Source: Lysinibacillus agricola
GTDB lineage: Bacteria > Bacillota > Bacilli > Bacillales_A > Planococcaceae
Direction of reading: 5' to 3'
NCBI RefSeq assembly: GCF_016638705.1
Contig: NZ_CP067341.1
Span: forward strand, 4,281,501-4,345,500
Length of the DNA stretch: 64,000 nt
Part shown: positions 1 to 8,600 of the stretch, piece by piece
How positions within the stretch are numbered: the stretch's first letter is position 1
How the letters are laid out: each line of letters opens with the position of its first letter
The notes under the pieces: generated by a model
What the model was told of the DNA's origin: nothing
Seen by the model: the letters and a program-made list of their open reading frames with translations, nothing else
The model's database searches: none
Translations under genes and position numbers: made by a program

Positions 1-1232
1 GATCTACAGCCGATGTCAGTGCCATCTTGAAAATTGCGCATGCAGAACGTGTACCAGTCGTACCTTTTGGTGTTGGCTCAAGCTTGAAGGAAAATGCAAT
101 TCCTATTGCAAATGGGATTTCTATCGACTTCTCTGAAATGAATGCTATTTTAGAAATTCGACCAGATGACCTGCTAGTAAAAGTACAGCCAGGTGTAACA
201 CGTGCGCAATTGAATAAAGAATTAAAAAAACATGGACTTCAATTCACGGTTGATCCTGGCGCTGATGCTACACTTGGTGGAATGGCAGCGACAAATGCCA
301 GCGGAACAACCGCAGTGCGCTATGGTGTTATGCGCGATCAAGTACGAGATCTAGAGGTTGTACTCGCAGACGGTTCAGTCATTCATACCGGTAACTTAGC
401 AGCAAAATCTTCTTCTGGTTATCACTTGAATGGCCTTTTTGTTGGCTCTGAGGGTACGCTAGGTTGCTTTACAGAGTTAACTTTACAAGTCTATGGTATA
501 CCCGAATTTGTAACGGCGGGGCGTGCAGTCTTTGCGACAGTTGGCGATGCTGTCAGTGCAGTAACCGCATTGTTACAGGCGGGTATTTCAATAGGCCGTG
601 TTGAACTGGTCGATGAAGCCTCTATCAAACAAGCAAATATTTATAATGAAACATCCTATGATGAAAAACCAACACTATTTTTAGAATTCCACGGAAATGA
701 AGCAGGTATGCATGCTGATATAGAATTTGCTAAAGATATTTTTGAGGACTTTGGCTGTCTTTCTGTTGAATTTGAACAAGACAATGCAGCTCGTAATAAG
801 CTCTGGGAGACGCGCCATTCATTGGCCTATGCATATATCCATGCCTACCCAGGGAAAAAGCTTATGTCGACTGATGTTTGTGTGCCGATTTCTATGCTTG
901 CAGAATCCGTTTTATATGCTCGTGAACAGCTTGAGGAAGTTGGTCTTGCAGGCGGAATTGTTGGTCACGTTGGAGACGGTAACTTCCATGCCTTGCTAAT
1001 GTTAGATCCAAAAGATGCTGAGGAGCAAGCAAAGGCGGACCGCTTCAATGAACATATTGTCCAATACGCCTTACTACGTGGTGGTACTTGTACTGGCGAA
1101 CATGGTGTTGGTATTGGAAAAATGAAATATCAGTCTACAGAGCACGGAACATCTCTATTAGTGATGAAAAGCATCAAGGCAGCACTTGATCCACATAATA
1201 TTATGAATCCCGGGAAAATTTTCAATATGTAA
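1..1232 (+). CDS. FAD-binding oxidase, GlcD/D-lactate dehydrogenase type (5' end outside window)
   Basis: Flavin-dependent 2-hydroxyacid oxidase of the VAO/PCMH superfamily, probably oxidising glycolate or D-lactate and passing electrons to a membrane or flavoprotein acceptor. The frame is open to the first base, so the gene starts upstream and roughly the first 50-60 residues are missing; the TTG at 27 is internal. Visible FAD-binding segments are GADATLGGMAATNASG and GSEGTLGCFTELTL. The C-terminal substrate half has GHVGDGNFH, GEHGVGIGKM and the family-typical ending NPGKIF. A strong hairpin terminator follows at once, so it is the last gene of its unit. Substrate cannot be told from sequence: GlcD and Dld-like enzymes look alike. 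Confidence 0.85.
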   Translation, partial: STADVSAILKIAHAERVPVVPFGVGSSLKENAIPIANGISIDFSEMNAILEIRPDDLLVKVQPGVTRAQLNKELKKHGLQFTVDPGADATLGGMAATNASGTTAVRYGVMRDQVRDLEVVLADGSVIHTGNLAAKSSSGYHLNGLFVGSEGTLGCFTELTLQVYGIPEFVTAGRAVFATVGDAVSAVTALLQAGISIGRVELVDEASIKQANIYNETSYDEKPTLFLEFHGNEAGMHADIEFAKDIFEDFGCLSVEFEQDNAARNKLWETRHSLAYAYIHAYPGKKLMSTDVCVPISMLAESVLYAREQLEEVGLAGGIVGHVGDGNFHALLMLDPKDAEEQAKADRFNEHIVQYALLRGGTCTGEHGVGIGKMKYQSTEHGTSLLVMKSIKAALDPHNIMNPGKIFNM

Positions 1233-1240
1233 TGTAGATA

Positions 1241-1276
1241 AAACACGATCTCGCCACGAAAGGTGAGACCGTGTTT
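1241..1276 (+). terminator. Rho-independent terminator of the FAD oxidase gene
   Basis: Arms AAACACG and CGTGTTT close an inner TCTC/GAGA stem, followed by a T-rich stretch. It begins 9 bases after the stop codon. Confidence 0.8.
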
Positions 1277-1285
1277 CTTATTTGA

Positions 1286-1519
1286 GATTATCGACTGTTA
1301 CGCTCCGTCCCTAATGCGCTTGGTATCATCAATGCAGATATTTTAGTATCGACGGAAGATGGTGGTGCAGTTTTATATGTTGACACTGCCTCTACTGGCG
1401 GAACATGGATCATAACAACATTAGATCCTGATTTCCATTTCGGCTCTTACTTTATGCCAGCAACTGAACGATTCCTTGAAGGTTTTTTCCCATACTTAGC
1501 CTATGGGAAAATTTCGTAA
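1286..1519 (+). pseudogene. C-terminal gene remnant, family not recognised
   Basis: An open frame of 77 codons ends at TAA 1517-1519 but has no in-frame ATG or ribosome site; an in-frame TGA lies just upstream at 1283. The translation reads like real protein, with segments ADILVSTEDGGAVLYVD and FHFGSYFMPATERFLEGFFP, and is followed by its own terminator. I read it as the 3' stump of a lost gene. The TLDPDFHFG...MPATERFL stretch faintly recalls ThuA/glutamine-amidotransferase-like proteins, but I cannot assign it. It sits between two terminators, so it is unlikely to be expressed. Confidence 0.45.
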
Positions 1520-1539
1520 GCGCTAATTTAAGTGCAAAT

Positions 1540-1584
1540 GCCATAGAAAAAGGACTAACAAATCCTTTTTCTATGGCATTTTTT
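1540..1584 (+). terminator. Terminator after the gene remnant
   Basis: A long hairpin with outer arms GCCATAG and CTATGGC and inner AAAAAGGA/TCCTTTTT, then a run of six T. It also faces the end of the GNAT gene on the other strand. Confidence 0.8.
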
Positions 1585-1626
1585 AACAAGAAATTATACT
1601 AAATAGACACCGTACTCATGGTTTAT

Positions 1627-2139
1627 TTATAAATCATAGCGGAAACTTTTTACAAGCTTATCTCCCTTATTAAACTCTTTAGATTCATCTCTTACGAAGC
1701 CCAGGGATAAATAAAGATTAATAGCGGCCTGCATAATATCACCTGAGTGCAAATATAATGCTTGATCCTGACGATTGCGTGCAAAGGCGAAGCTTTCGTG
1801 CAATAATTTTTTAGCAACACCTAGCCCTCTTCCTTTAGGATGCACGCCAAGTAAGCGCACAATGGTAGACTGTATGTTAAGCTCTGGTAAACCGTATGCT
1901 TTTTCAGCATCTGTAAATAATTGCAGTCCCCCTAAAATTTCATCGCCACGCTTTGCCACTAAAATTGTTTCTGCATTAGGATTACCAACAGATGCCCGAA
2001 TATCATTTAAGTAGGAAGCCCAGTTCTCTGGGTTTTCATATTCTTTTTCATACTGTGCATAACTTTCTACTAGGACTTCTAAATACCTTGTATAGTCTTC
2101 CTCTTTCAAATGTTCAATCACTATTTCAGCTACTGTCAT
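1627..2139 (-). CDS. GNAT N-acetyltransferase (YtmI/SnaA-like by context)
   Basis: GNAT-fold acetyltransferase of 170 residues. The acetyl-CoA pyrophosphate loop is HPKGRGLGVAKKL at residues 100-113, and the C-terminal ALYLHSGDIMQAAINLYLSLGF matches the last GNAT strands. It is the last gene of the sulfur operon, 27 bp after the ABC permease. In B. subtilis the related ytm operon carries the acetyltransferase YtmI (SnaA), which N-acetylates S-alkyl or S-succinyl cysteines before oxidation. I infer the same role from context and size (YtmI about 178 residues). Sequence alone supports only a generic GNAT; it could act on another amine. Confidence 0.75.
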   Translation of the reverse strand: MTVAEIVIEHLKEEDYTRYLEVLVESYAQYEKEYENPENWASYLNDIRASVGNPNAETILVAKRGDEILGGLQLFTDAEKAYGLPELNIQSTIVRLLGVHPKGRGLGVAKKLLHESFAFARNRQDQALYLHSGDIMQAAINLYLSLGFVRDESKEFNKGDKLVKSFRYDL

Positions 2140-2166
2140 CGTCGATCCCCTTTCTATTTACTAAAT

Positions 2167-2874
2167 TTAAATGCCGCCCTTGCTATAGGCAGTTACTCTT
2201 TTTTCAATACGATGTGCAAGCCATTCAACGATAGCTGAAACACTCCAATAAATTAAACCGACAGCGATAAATGCCTCCAGAAACTTTAAATTAATAGAAG
2301 CAACGATATTCGCAACTCCTGTTAACTCTTTAACTGAAAGGAAAAAGGCTAGTGACGTAGCATGTAAGAATCCAATAAAAACATTTGTGAAGTTAGGAAT
2401 GGATTTACTAAATGCTTGGGGTAATATATAACGTCGCATCGCCTGTGAAAATGTTAAACCGACTGCATAAGCTGCCTCTAGCTGTCCCTTAGGTACACTT
2501 AAAATACCAGACCGAATTATTTCGGAGGCATAAGCTCCTGCACTTAGCGTCAAAGCCAAAATAACAAAAAATAAAATAGGGATAGAGCTTGATTGATACT
2601 CTATCTTTAAAGCCTTTGCAATAACATCAACCACAATTGGTATGCCAAAATAAACAAGCATAATGTGCATAATGATTGGTGTGCCTCTAAAAAAAGATAC
2701 GTAAAAATTCAACATTGGTGCGAGAATTTTTATTTGTTGTATCCGAACAAAAGCAACTATTATGCCGATTAAAATGCCCAATATGACAGGTGTAACTGTC
2801 ATAAACAAAGTTAACGGCAATACTTTACTAATTTCTATTAAAGCTTCAAAAATAAAAGCAAAATCTATTGTCAT
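2167..2874 (-). CDS. tcyM: Amino-acid ABC transporter permease (TcyM-like)
   Basis: Polar amino-acid family permease (HisM/GlnP type), 235 residues. Helices lie around residues 15-40, 55-75, 95-115, 155-180 and 190-215. The EAA loop that contacts the ATPase is EAAYAVGLTFSQAMRRYILPQA, near residues 133-154. With the second permease it would form the channel of a cystine or S-modified-cysteine importer. It follows the first permease by 11 bp. No ATP-binding subunit is encoded in this cluster. The symbol rests on similarity of layout and length to B. subtilis TcyM; another amino acid is possible. Confidence 0.8.
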   Translation of the reverse strand: MTIDFAFIFEALIEISKVLPLTLFMTVTPVILGILIGIIVAFVRIQQIKILAPMLNFYVSFFRGTPIIMHIMLVYFGIPIVVDVIAKALKIEYQSSSIPILFFVILALTLSAGAYASEIIRSGILSVPKGQLEAAYAVGLTFSQAMRRYILPQAFSKSIPNFTNVFIGFLHATSLAFFLSVKELTGVANIVASINLKFLEAFIAVGLIYWSVSAIVEWLAHRIEKRVTAYSKGGI

Positions 2875-2885
2875 AGCATTTCCCC

Positions 2886-3590
2886 CTAGCTAGATGCAGC
2901 TTCCTTTGGCATATATCGATTAAGATACCGTTCATTTAGCTTTAATACCTTTTCTAACAGCATAACAATGACAAAATAAACGATGGACAGCGCCAAATAT
3001 ATCTCCAGCGCCCTTGTCGTAGAAGCAATAAGTGTTTCTCCACGCCCCACCATATCCATGACACCAATTGAAAATGCTAAAGAAGTATCCTTTAATGAAT
3101 TAATCATCGTATTTGCCATATTGGGAAAGGCAACACGAATCGCCTGAGGGAGCACAATACGTAAAAAGGCCTGTATTCCACTTAATCCAACTGAATAAGC
3201 TGCCTCCATTTGTCCACGATCAACTGTTAAAATAGCCGCTCTAAAAATCTCAGCAAACGATGCAGCATTACTCAACGTATAAGTAATAATCACAAAATAC
3301 ATAGCATCCATTCTTGTTACATCAATATGCACAAGCTTTAATAATGCTGGTATACCATAAAACACTAAAAACAATTGCACTAAAATCGGCGTACCTCGAA
3401 TAAACGAAATATAAATCGTTATGATTTGCTTCAGAACTGGTATGTGTAACAGCTTTGGAATGGCGATCACTATACCAAGCAGCATGCCAAAAAAAGTGGC
3501 AAACACTAAAATTTCGAGTGTTACTGGTAAATACTGAAGCAATATTGGAAGTACTTTTGCAATTAGCGTAAAGTCAAAGTCATTGGCCAT
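2886..3590 (-). CDS. tcyL: Amino-acid ABC transporter permease (TcyL-like)
   Basis: Second permease of the importer, 234 residues, same family. It has a long N-terminal helix (residues 15-45), the RGTPILVQLFLVFYG motif of polar amino-acid permeases, and the EAA loop EAAYSVGLSGIQAFLRIVLPQA at about residues 133-154. The stop lies 11 bp before the second permease and the start 26 bp after the binding-protein gene, so the set is co-transcribed. Together the two permeases should make a heterodimeric channel for a cystine-like solute. Confidence 0.8.
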   Translation of the reverse strand: MANDFDFTLIAKVLPILLQYLPVTLEILVFATFFGMLLGIVIAIPKLLHIPVLKQIITIYISFIRGTPILVQLFLVFYGIPALLKLVHIDVTRMDAMYFVIITYTLSNAASFAEIFRAAILTVDRGQMEAAYSVGLSGIQAFLRIVLPQAIRVAFPNMANTMINSLKDTSLAFSIGVMDMVGRGETLIASTTRALEIYLALSIVYFVIVMLLEKVLKLNERYLNRYMPKEAASS

Positions 3591-3616
3591 ACTTCCTTCT
3601 TCCCCTCCAGTTTCGT

Positions 3617-4441
3617 TTAGAAGTCCACCGTATAATCGTCACCTAACCATTTTTTACTTAGCTCACTAATGACACCTTCTGCCTTTAATTCTCGAATGGC
3701 ATCATCAAGTCGCTCCTGTAAAACAACCTCGTCTTTATTTAATAAAAAGTAAACTTTTGAATTTAATAAAGCATCTCCAACAACCTTTTGCTGCGCTTTA
3801 TTGCTTTCGTTATAATACTTCACTGCAAAGGGTGTTGTAATGATTGCATCGATACGACCTGTCGCAAGTTGGTTGTTAACATCGACTGAGCCAGATGAAT
3901 ACACAATATTAGCACCTAAGTTATGCTCCTTATTGTATTTTTCGATAAAGACAGCAGAGTTACTTGTTGGTGAAACACTAATATTCTTCCCCTTTACATC
4001 ATCAATGGATTGAATATCATTGTTTTTTGCATTGACTGTTACCTTTAATGGGAATACATTATAAGGCTCTTTATTAAATAAGAATTTCTCCTCTCGCTCA
4101 TCATTGATTTCCATTTGATGGGCAATAAAGTCAATTTTTCTTGTCTCTAAACTTAGTAATAGATTTGAAAATTCCATTGTTTTAAATTCAAATTCATATT
4201 CTGGTAGCTTGTCATCAATGGCGCGAACAAGCTCCACATCATAGCCAGTTAAATTTCCCTTGTCATCAATGAAGCAAATATTTGGAAATTGTGTACCTGT
4301 ACCAACAATAATTTTTTGAACACCTTTTCCACCCTGTGCAGCATTATTTTCACTAGTATTCCCTTCGGACTTTTCCGTACTTGTACAAGCTGTTAAAAGT
4401 AAAACTAGCAACAATAGTAAATAAAACGATAATTTTTTCAT
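3617..4441 (-). CDS. Lipoprotein solute-binding protein of amino-acid ABC importer (TcyJ/TcyK-like)
   Basis: Extracellular family 3 binding protein, 274 residues. A lipoprotein signal peptide has the hydrophobic core YLLLLLVLLL and lipobox LTAC with Cys19. The mature protein starts its first lobe with KIIVGTGTQFPNICFIDDKGN and has the G-YDVELVRAI-D ligand-side motif typical of polar amino-acid binders. It captures substrate outside the membrane for the two permeases. B. subtilis has two such proteins, TcyJ and TcyK; only one is present here, so I give no symbol. It is 16 bp after the glutaredoxin-like gene. Confidence 0.85.
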   Translation of the reverse strand: MKKLSFYLLLLLVLLLTACTSTEKSEGNTSENNAAQGGKGVQKIIVGTGTQFPNICFIDDKGNLTGYDVELVRAIDDKLPEYEFEFKTMEFSNLLLSLETRKIDFIAHQMEINDEREEKFLFNKEPYNVFPLKVTVNAKNNDIQSIDDVKGKNISVSPTSNSAVFIEKYNKEHNLGANIVYSSGSVDVNNQLATGRIDAIITTPFAVKYYNESNKAQQKVVGDALLNSKVYFLLNKDEVVLQERLDDAIRELKAEGVISELSKKWLGDDYTVDF

Positions 4442-4456
4442 AAAATCCCTCTCTTC

Positions 4457-4729
4457 TTAAGCATGCGACGGTATATCAACAGCAAGTGCTGCTTTTAAAT
4501 GCTCCAGTCCTATTTCTGTTACTGCTTTAAAGACACCATTTGAGCCTATTTCGACAACCGGAACATAACGGACACCATATTTTACTTCAAGGATGTCACG
4601 GAATGCGTCATTATGTGTTATATCCACTGTTTTGTAAGAAATACCTTGTTGTTGTAAATACGTTTTCACTTCATCACAATAACTACAACCTTGCTTTGAC
4701 CAAACAATTACATCTATGTTTTTTGCCAT
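4457..4729 (-). CDS. ytnI: Glutaredoxin family protein (YtnI/CmoI-like)
   Basis: Small thioredoxin-fold protein of 90 residues with the redox motif CSYC at residues 15-18 and the cis-proline region YVPVVEI. I chose the second of two in-frame ATGs (4729), because AGGAGG lies 8 bases before it but only 2 bases before the ATG at 4735. B. subtilis YtnI occupies the same operon and is named CmoI in the S-alkylcysteine salvage work. It probably reduces a disulfide or sulfenate made during monooxygenase action; the exact partner is inferred. Confidence 0.8.
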   Translation of the reverse strand: MAKNIDVIVWSKQGCSYCDEVKTYLQQQGISYKTVDITHNDAFRDILEVKYGVRYVPVVEIGSNGVFKAVTEIGLEHLKAALAVDIPSHA

Positions 4730-4742
4730 GTGCATTTCCTCC

Positions 4743-5756
4743 TTAGCTTACCGCTTCTTTTTGCTGTAAATGTAAATAGACTGGACTTAATAGCTCAAAT
4801 GATCGTTCTCGTTCAAATTCCTTCAGTATAGGCGTATGCAAGATAAACTCATCAATTTGATAGCGCACATGATAGTCATCTAATATCGTTTTAATATCTT
4901 CTGGAGTACCATATAAAATATCTGCATCATACTGCTTCACCGTAAAAGTCTCTCCAGATTCCTGACCAAATTTCTCTGCTAACTCTACCGATTGTAAGGT
5001 TAGGCTTCTACCACTCGCTAAATGCACCTTCGTAATTTTTTGATCACCAATTAACTCTTTTGCTTCCTCTTTTGTAGGAGCTGCAAGTGCCGCGATGGAG
5101 ACGGCAAAATGACCGTTTGGATGATGCGTGCGATAAGCTGTAGCTGCTTGAGCTAACACATCATTGTCACTATTAATAAATCGAGCAAAGACGAACGCAA
5201 TGCCTAGCTTACCTGCAAGAGCGGCACTTTGTGGACTTGCCCCCAGTAAAAATAATGCAGGCTTTACCTTTGGAATCGGTGTTGCCTGTATTCCATATAA
5301 CTCGTGTTCCGACGGTACGGTTTGGTCAATTAATTGCTGTAAAAATATTAATCTTTCCTCAAAATCTTCACCAATATTGAGCATGCCATATTGCAATGCC
5401 TTCGTAGAGAGGGGTAAACCGCCCGGTGCCTTTCCTATGCCTAAATCAACGCGCCCTGGCTCTAACGATGCGAGAACATGAAAATTTTCTGCTACTTTGT
5501 ATGGGCTGTAGTGCTGTAGCATCACTCCACCCGACCCAATATTGATAGACTTTGTTTTAGCAAGGAGATAAGAAACTAATACCTCTGGAGATGACCCTGC
5601 TAATGTATCCGTATTATGGTGCTCTGACACCCAAAAACGTGTGTAGCCCAATTGCTCTGCTTTTTGAGCTAGAGTCACTGTTTTTTGTAAGGTCTGTTCG
5701 TTTGTTGCATCCTCAATAATAGGGCTTTGATCTAATATGCCTAATGAATAGCTCAT
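4743..5756 (-). CDS. ytmO: Luciferase-like monooxygenase, MsnO8 family (YtmO/CmoO-like)
   Basis: TIM-barrel flavin-dependent monooxygenase of 337 residues. The N-terminus SYSLGILDQSPI, the motif RFWVSEHHN and the segment EPGRVDLGIGKAPGG are the usual marks of the MsnO8 group of LLM oxidoreductases. The B. subtilis homologue YtmO (CmoO) is thought to oxygenate the sulfur of N-acetyl-S-alkylcysteine using reduced FMN. It starts at ATG with AGGAGG six bases upstream, and sits between the larger monooxygenase and the glutaredoxin, which supports a shared pathway. No flavin reductase is encoded nearby, so reduced flavin must come from elsewhere. Confidence 0.85.
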   Translation of the reverse strand: MSYSLGILDQSPIIEDATNEQTLQKTVTLAQKAEQLGYTRFWVSEHHNTDTLAGSSPEVLVSYLLAKTKSINIGSGGVMLQHYSPYKVAENFHVLASLEPGRVDLGIGKAPGGLPLSTKALQYGMLNIGEDFEERLIFLQQLIDQTVPSEHELYGIQATPIPKVKPALFLLGASPQSAALAGKLGIAFVFARFINSDNDVLAQAATAYRTHHPNGHFAVSIAALAAPTKEEAKELIGDQKITKVHLASGRSLTLQSVELAEKFGQESGETFTVKQYDADILYGTPEDIKTILDDYHVRYQIDEFILHTPILKEFERERSFELLSPVYLHLQQKEAVS

Positions 5757-5802
5757 ATATTGCCTCCTTAATTACATTTATTCATATATATTTACTAGGT
5801 TT

Positions 5803-7131
5803 TCAGACGGACTGTTTGATATAACGGCTTTCTTTAAATGGTAAACCTAAGTTGCCACGTAATGTGTCTGCCTCATATTCTTCACGGTATAGCCCTCTTG
5901 TTTGTAAAATCGGCACAACCTTATCTACAAAATCCTCCAGTGCTCCAGGTACAGTAACACCTATAATAAAGCCATCAGCTGCCTCTTGCTCAAACCATTT
6001 CTGCACGAGGTCAGCAACATGCTCTGCTGTACCAAAGAATGCTGTTTTTGGGGTTGCCTCTCGTAAAGCAACTTGTCGCAATGTTAGCCCCTCTTGTTTG
6101 GCATATTTTTTAATATAATCGGTCGTACTTCTAAAGCTGTTTGCTCCAATATCACCAAGCTCTGGGAACGGTGCATCTACATCATATTGTGTAAAATCAT
6201 GATGATCGAAATATCGACCAAGATAAGCAAGTGCACGTTCTATTGAAACGAGCTCAACGATTTCCTGATACTTTGCTTCAGCTTCCTCAAGCGTATCGCC
6301 AATAATCGGAGAGATTCCTGGGAAAATTTTCACTTCATCTGGATTGCGTCCAAATGCTTCAACCTCAGTCTTTAGCCTTTTATAAAATTTCTGTGACTCT
6401 TCTAGCGACGAACCATGTGTGAAAATGGCGTCTGCATCTTTTGCCGCTAATCGAATACCCGCATCTGAAGAACCCGCTTGGAAAATAACAGGCTGCCCCT
6501 GCTTAGAGCGTGCAATATTTAGCGGACCTTGAACTGAAAAATAGTTGCCCTGATGATTTAATGTGTGTAGCTTAGTTGAATCGAAAAATACATCATTTTC
6601 TACATCTGCAATGAAAGCATCATCTTCCCATGAATCCCACAATCCCCTTGCTACTTCTAAATATTCCTCAGCAATTTGATAGCGCTCTGCGTGACTAGGA
6701 TGCTGCTCAATTGTTTTATTGTAGTTCAAGGCAGTGCTTTCTAATGGTGTCGTTACGACGTTCCATCCTGCACGGCCCCCGCTAATATGATCCAAAGAGG
6801 CAAATTGACGTGCCACTGTAAATGGTTCGCTATAGGAAGTTGATACAGTACCTACTAATCCAATATTTTTAGTTGCTACTGCTAACGCCGAAAGAATTGT
6901 TATTGGCTCGAAACGATTTAAAAAATGAGGAATCGATTTTTCATTGATGAACAAACCATCCGCAATAAAAGCAACATCAAACTTCCCCTGCTCTGCCTTT
7001 TGTGCCTGCTGAATATAAAACGGCAAGCTTACACTTTGATTGCTAGCCACCTTAGGATGACGCCAACTTGAAATATTACCACCTACACCATGAATAATAG
7101 CCCCGAATCGAATTTTGTCCTGTCTCACCAT
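5803..7131 (-). CDS. ytnJ: Flavin-dependent monooxygenase, NtaA/SnaA/DszA family (YtnJ/CmoJ-like)
   Basis: 442-residue member of the NtaA/SnaA/DszA branch of luciferase-like monooxygenases, the same length as B. subtilis YtnJ. The start [18 protein letters not shown], the segment [10 protein letters not shown] (flavin and substrate pocket) and [13 protein letters not shown] are diagnostic of the branch. YtnJ (CmoJ) is described as cleaving the C-S bond of N-acetyl-alkylcysteine sulfoxide. The gene is first in the operon, has AGGAGG seven bases before ATG, and has a well-formed promoter and a 12-bp inverted repeat upstream. The exact sulfur substrate is inferred. Confidence 0.87.
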   Translation of the reverse strand: MVRQDKIRFGAIIHGVGGNISSWRHPKVASNQSVSLPFYIQQAQKAEQGKFDVAFIADGLFINEKSIPHFLNRFEPITILSALAVATKNIGLVGTVSTSYSEPFTVARQFASLDHISGGRAGWNVVTTPLESTALNYNKTIEQHPSHAERYQIAEEYLEVARGLWDSWEDDAFIADVENDVFFDSTKLHTLNHQGNYFSVQGPLNIARSKQGQPVIFQAGSSDAGIRLAAKDADAIFTHGSSLEESQKFYKRLKTEVEAFGRNPDEVKIFPGISPIIGDTLEEAEAKYQEIVELVSIERALAYLGRYFDHHDFTQYDVDAPFPELGDIGANSFRSTTDYIKKYAKQEGLTLRQVALREATPKTAFFGTAEHVADLVQKWFEQEAADGFIIGVTVPGALEDFVDKVVPILQTRGLYREEYEADTLRGNLGLPFKESRYIKQSV

Positions 7132-7198
7132 ATTTGTTCCTCCTCAAATTTTATTTTTACTAAACATAGTGGTTAAGTATGTTTTATGTTTAAAAAAA

Positions 7199-7230
7199 TA
7201 TTTTATTTATAGGTACTCATAAATAAAATA
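7199..7230 (-). promoter_or_regulatory. 12-bp perfect inverted repeat in operon leader
   Basis: Arms TATTTTATTTAT (7199-7210) and its exact complement (7219-7230) flank 8 bases. It begins about 6 bases after the presumed transcription start of the monooxygenase operon, so it could be an operator or an mRNA hairpin. AT richness makes a chance match less improbable. Confidence 0.45.
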
Positions 7231-7242
7231 GGATTGAGGAAG

Positions 7243-7271
7243 ATAATACAGTTCATTTATACAGTTTGCAA
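7243..7271 (-). promoter_or_regulatory. Sigma-A type promoter of the sulfur-monooxygenase operon
   Basis: On the minus strand TTGCAA (-35) and TATTAT (-10) are separated by exactly 17 bases, about 110 bp before the first gene. It lies between the LysR gene stop and the operon, so the operon can be read separately from its regulator. Confidence 0.65.
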
Positions 7272-7317
7272 TAGGCTACATAATAGAAAAAAATTTATTA
7301 ACTTATAAAAAATTTTA

Positions 7318-8217
7318 TCAATTCAGATTTTCTTGAATGCTTTCAAACTGCACAGCTGTTTCTACTATTGTTTTCCAAAATGCTGGTGCCAGCGTCTCTT
7401 TATTTTTATACGTTAAAAAAATGTGTTGATTCATATCAAGTAAATGCTTAACATCAATCTCAACAAATTCCCCACTTTCAAGCTCCTTTTTTACACAGAG
7501 ATGTGGTAAGAAGCTCATATATTCTTTCGTGCGGATAAATTCTTTCGCTACTTCTAAATGATCCGTTCGCACTTCAATATTTGCTGTTACGCCCTCTACC
7601 TCAAACATTTTATGCACATAATTCCAATCAAAAGCCCCACATTCAAAAAACACCATTTTCTGTTGTGCTAGTTCCTTTGCTTTAATTTGTTTTTGTTGTT
7701 TAAAGGGATGCTCGTGATGCATCACAAGTTTGACTGCATTACTTAGCAATAGCTCATTGCAAATTCCTTCTCTATGCACGTATTGAATAAGGCCGAGATG
7801 GATTTGATGACTTTGCAGCTTTTCTAAAATCACTGCTGTTGAACCTGTGATTATCTGAAAGCGCAAATGTGGAAAGTCATTCTTCCATTTAGGTAATGCG
7901 TACGCTAAAAAATATTGAGCTGTGACCCCGTTTGTCCCGATGCACACCTCATCAGACTCCTGCGTTTCCTCTAACTGCTTCTTTCCTTGCTGGAAGGTTT
8001 GTACAATCTGTGTCGCAAATGGTACAAAGTCTTTGCCTTTATCCGATAATATTACACTTCGCCCATCACGATGAAATAATTCAACATTTAGCTCTCGTTC
8101 CAATGATTTAATACGAGCCGTCACAGTTGGTTGAGATAAAAACAATGCATTTGCGGCCTTATGAATACTTTTATAATGCACTACATATAAAAATGCCTCG
8201 ATATGGTCAATGTTCAC
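7318..8217 (-). CDS. LysR-family transcriptional regulator (YtlI-like by position)
   Basis: 299-residue LysR regulator. The winged helix is at residues 1-60, with recognition segment NALFLSQPTVTARIKSLERELN, followed by the two-lobed inducer domain starting near residue 90. It starts with GTG, 7 bases after GGGGAGG. It lies directly upstream of the monooxygenase operon on the same strand, as YtlI lies next to the ytm operon in B. subtilis, so it is the likely activator, probably sensing a cysteine-pathway metabolite such as O-acetylserine (family inference). A structured, terminator-bearing RNA lies about 140 bp upstream of the start. Confidence 0.85.
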   Translation of the reverse strand: MNIDHIEAFLYVVHYKSIHKAANALFLSQPTVTARIKSLERELNVELFHRDGRSVILSDKGKDFVPFATQIVQTFQQGKKQLEETQESDEVCIGTNGVTAQYFLAYALPKWKNDFPHLRFQIITGSTAVILEKLQSHQIHLGLIQYVHREGICNELLLSNAVKLVMHHEHPFKQQKQIKAKELAQQKMVFFECGAFDWNYVHKMFEVEGVTANIEVRTDHLEVAKEFIRTKEYMSFLPHLCVKKELESGEFVEIDVKHLLDMNQHIFLTYKNKETLAPAFWKTIVETAVQFESIQENLN

Positions 8218-8358
8218 CTGAAGCCCTCCCCGAATTACTTATTTATCCTATTATATAGATAATCGTTTTTATTCTCTATAAAAGATTGGAAAACTAGGTT
8301 TAAATTTTAATAATGTATCTGAATGAAAGTAAATACCCGCGAATGGCAACGCAACAAG

Positions 8359-8390
8359 AAAAAAAGTAACCTAGCGTCTCCCAGGTTACT
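8359..8390 (-). terminator. Rho-independent terminator upstream of the LysR gene
   Basis: Perfect 8-bp arms AGTAACCT/AGGTTACT and a run of seven T on the minus strand. It could end argF transcription or act as an attenuator. Confidence 0.85.
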
Positions 8391-8525
8391 TTCACTATGT
8401 AGCGATGTGGTCATCCACCTTGACAACATACATCGCGCGTGGTTTGCATCCCTCTGTCTGCGTACCACTGTTATGCTATTCACATTGACACCCCCTGTTG
8501 CCAATGTGAACTCTGTCTATATAAT
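8359..8525 (-). ncRNA. Unassigned structured RNA or leader ending in a terminator
   Basis: Four consecutive hairpins on the minus strand lie between argF and the LysR gene. Their arms are 8502-8510 with 8479-8487 (9 bp), 8464-8468 with 8439-8443 (5 bp), 8430-8436 with 8402-8408 (7 bp), and a terminator with arms 8383-8390 and 8365-8372 followed by seven T. It does not match the consensus motifs I know for T-box, S-box, lysine, TPP, FMN, purine, glycine, c-di-GMP, 6S or SRP RNA. It may be a leader controlling the LysR gene by attenuation, a stand-alone small RNA, or the 3' UTR of argF. Confidence 0.5.
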
Positions 8526-8600
8526 ACTTCTCAAACCGAAAGCATATGCCCTAAAGTAAATTTGTGCTTGCTCTACGCAGAACAAATAAAGTTCATACTA

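Noticed and set aside
8359..8525. T-box or S-box riboswitch
   Set aside because: GTGGTACGC resembles a T-box only loosely; the AGGGTGGNACCGCG core and the S-box GGCNCNATGA and GGCAACC motifs are missing.
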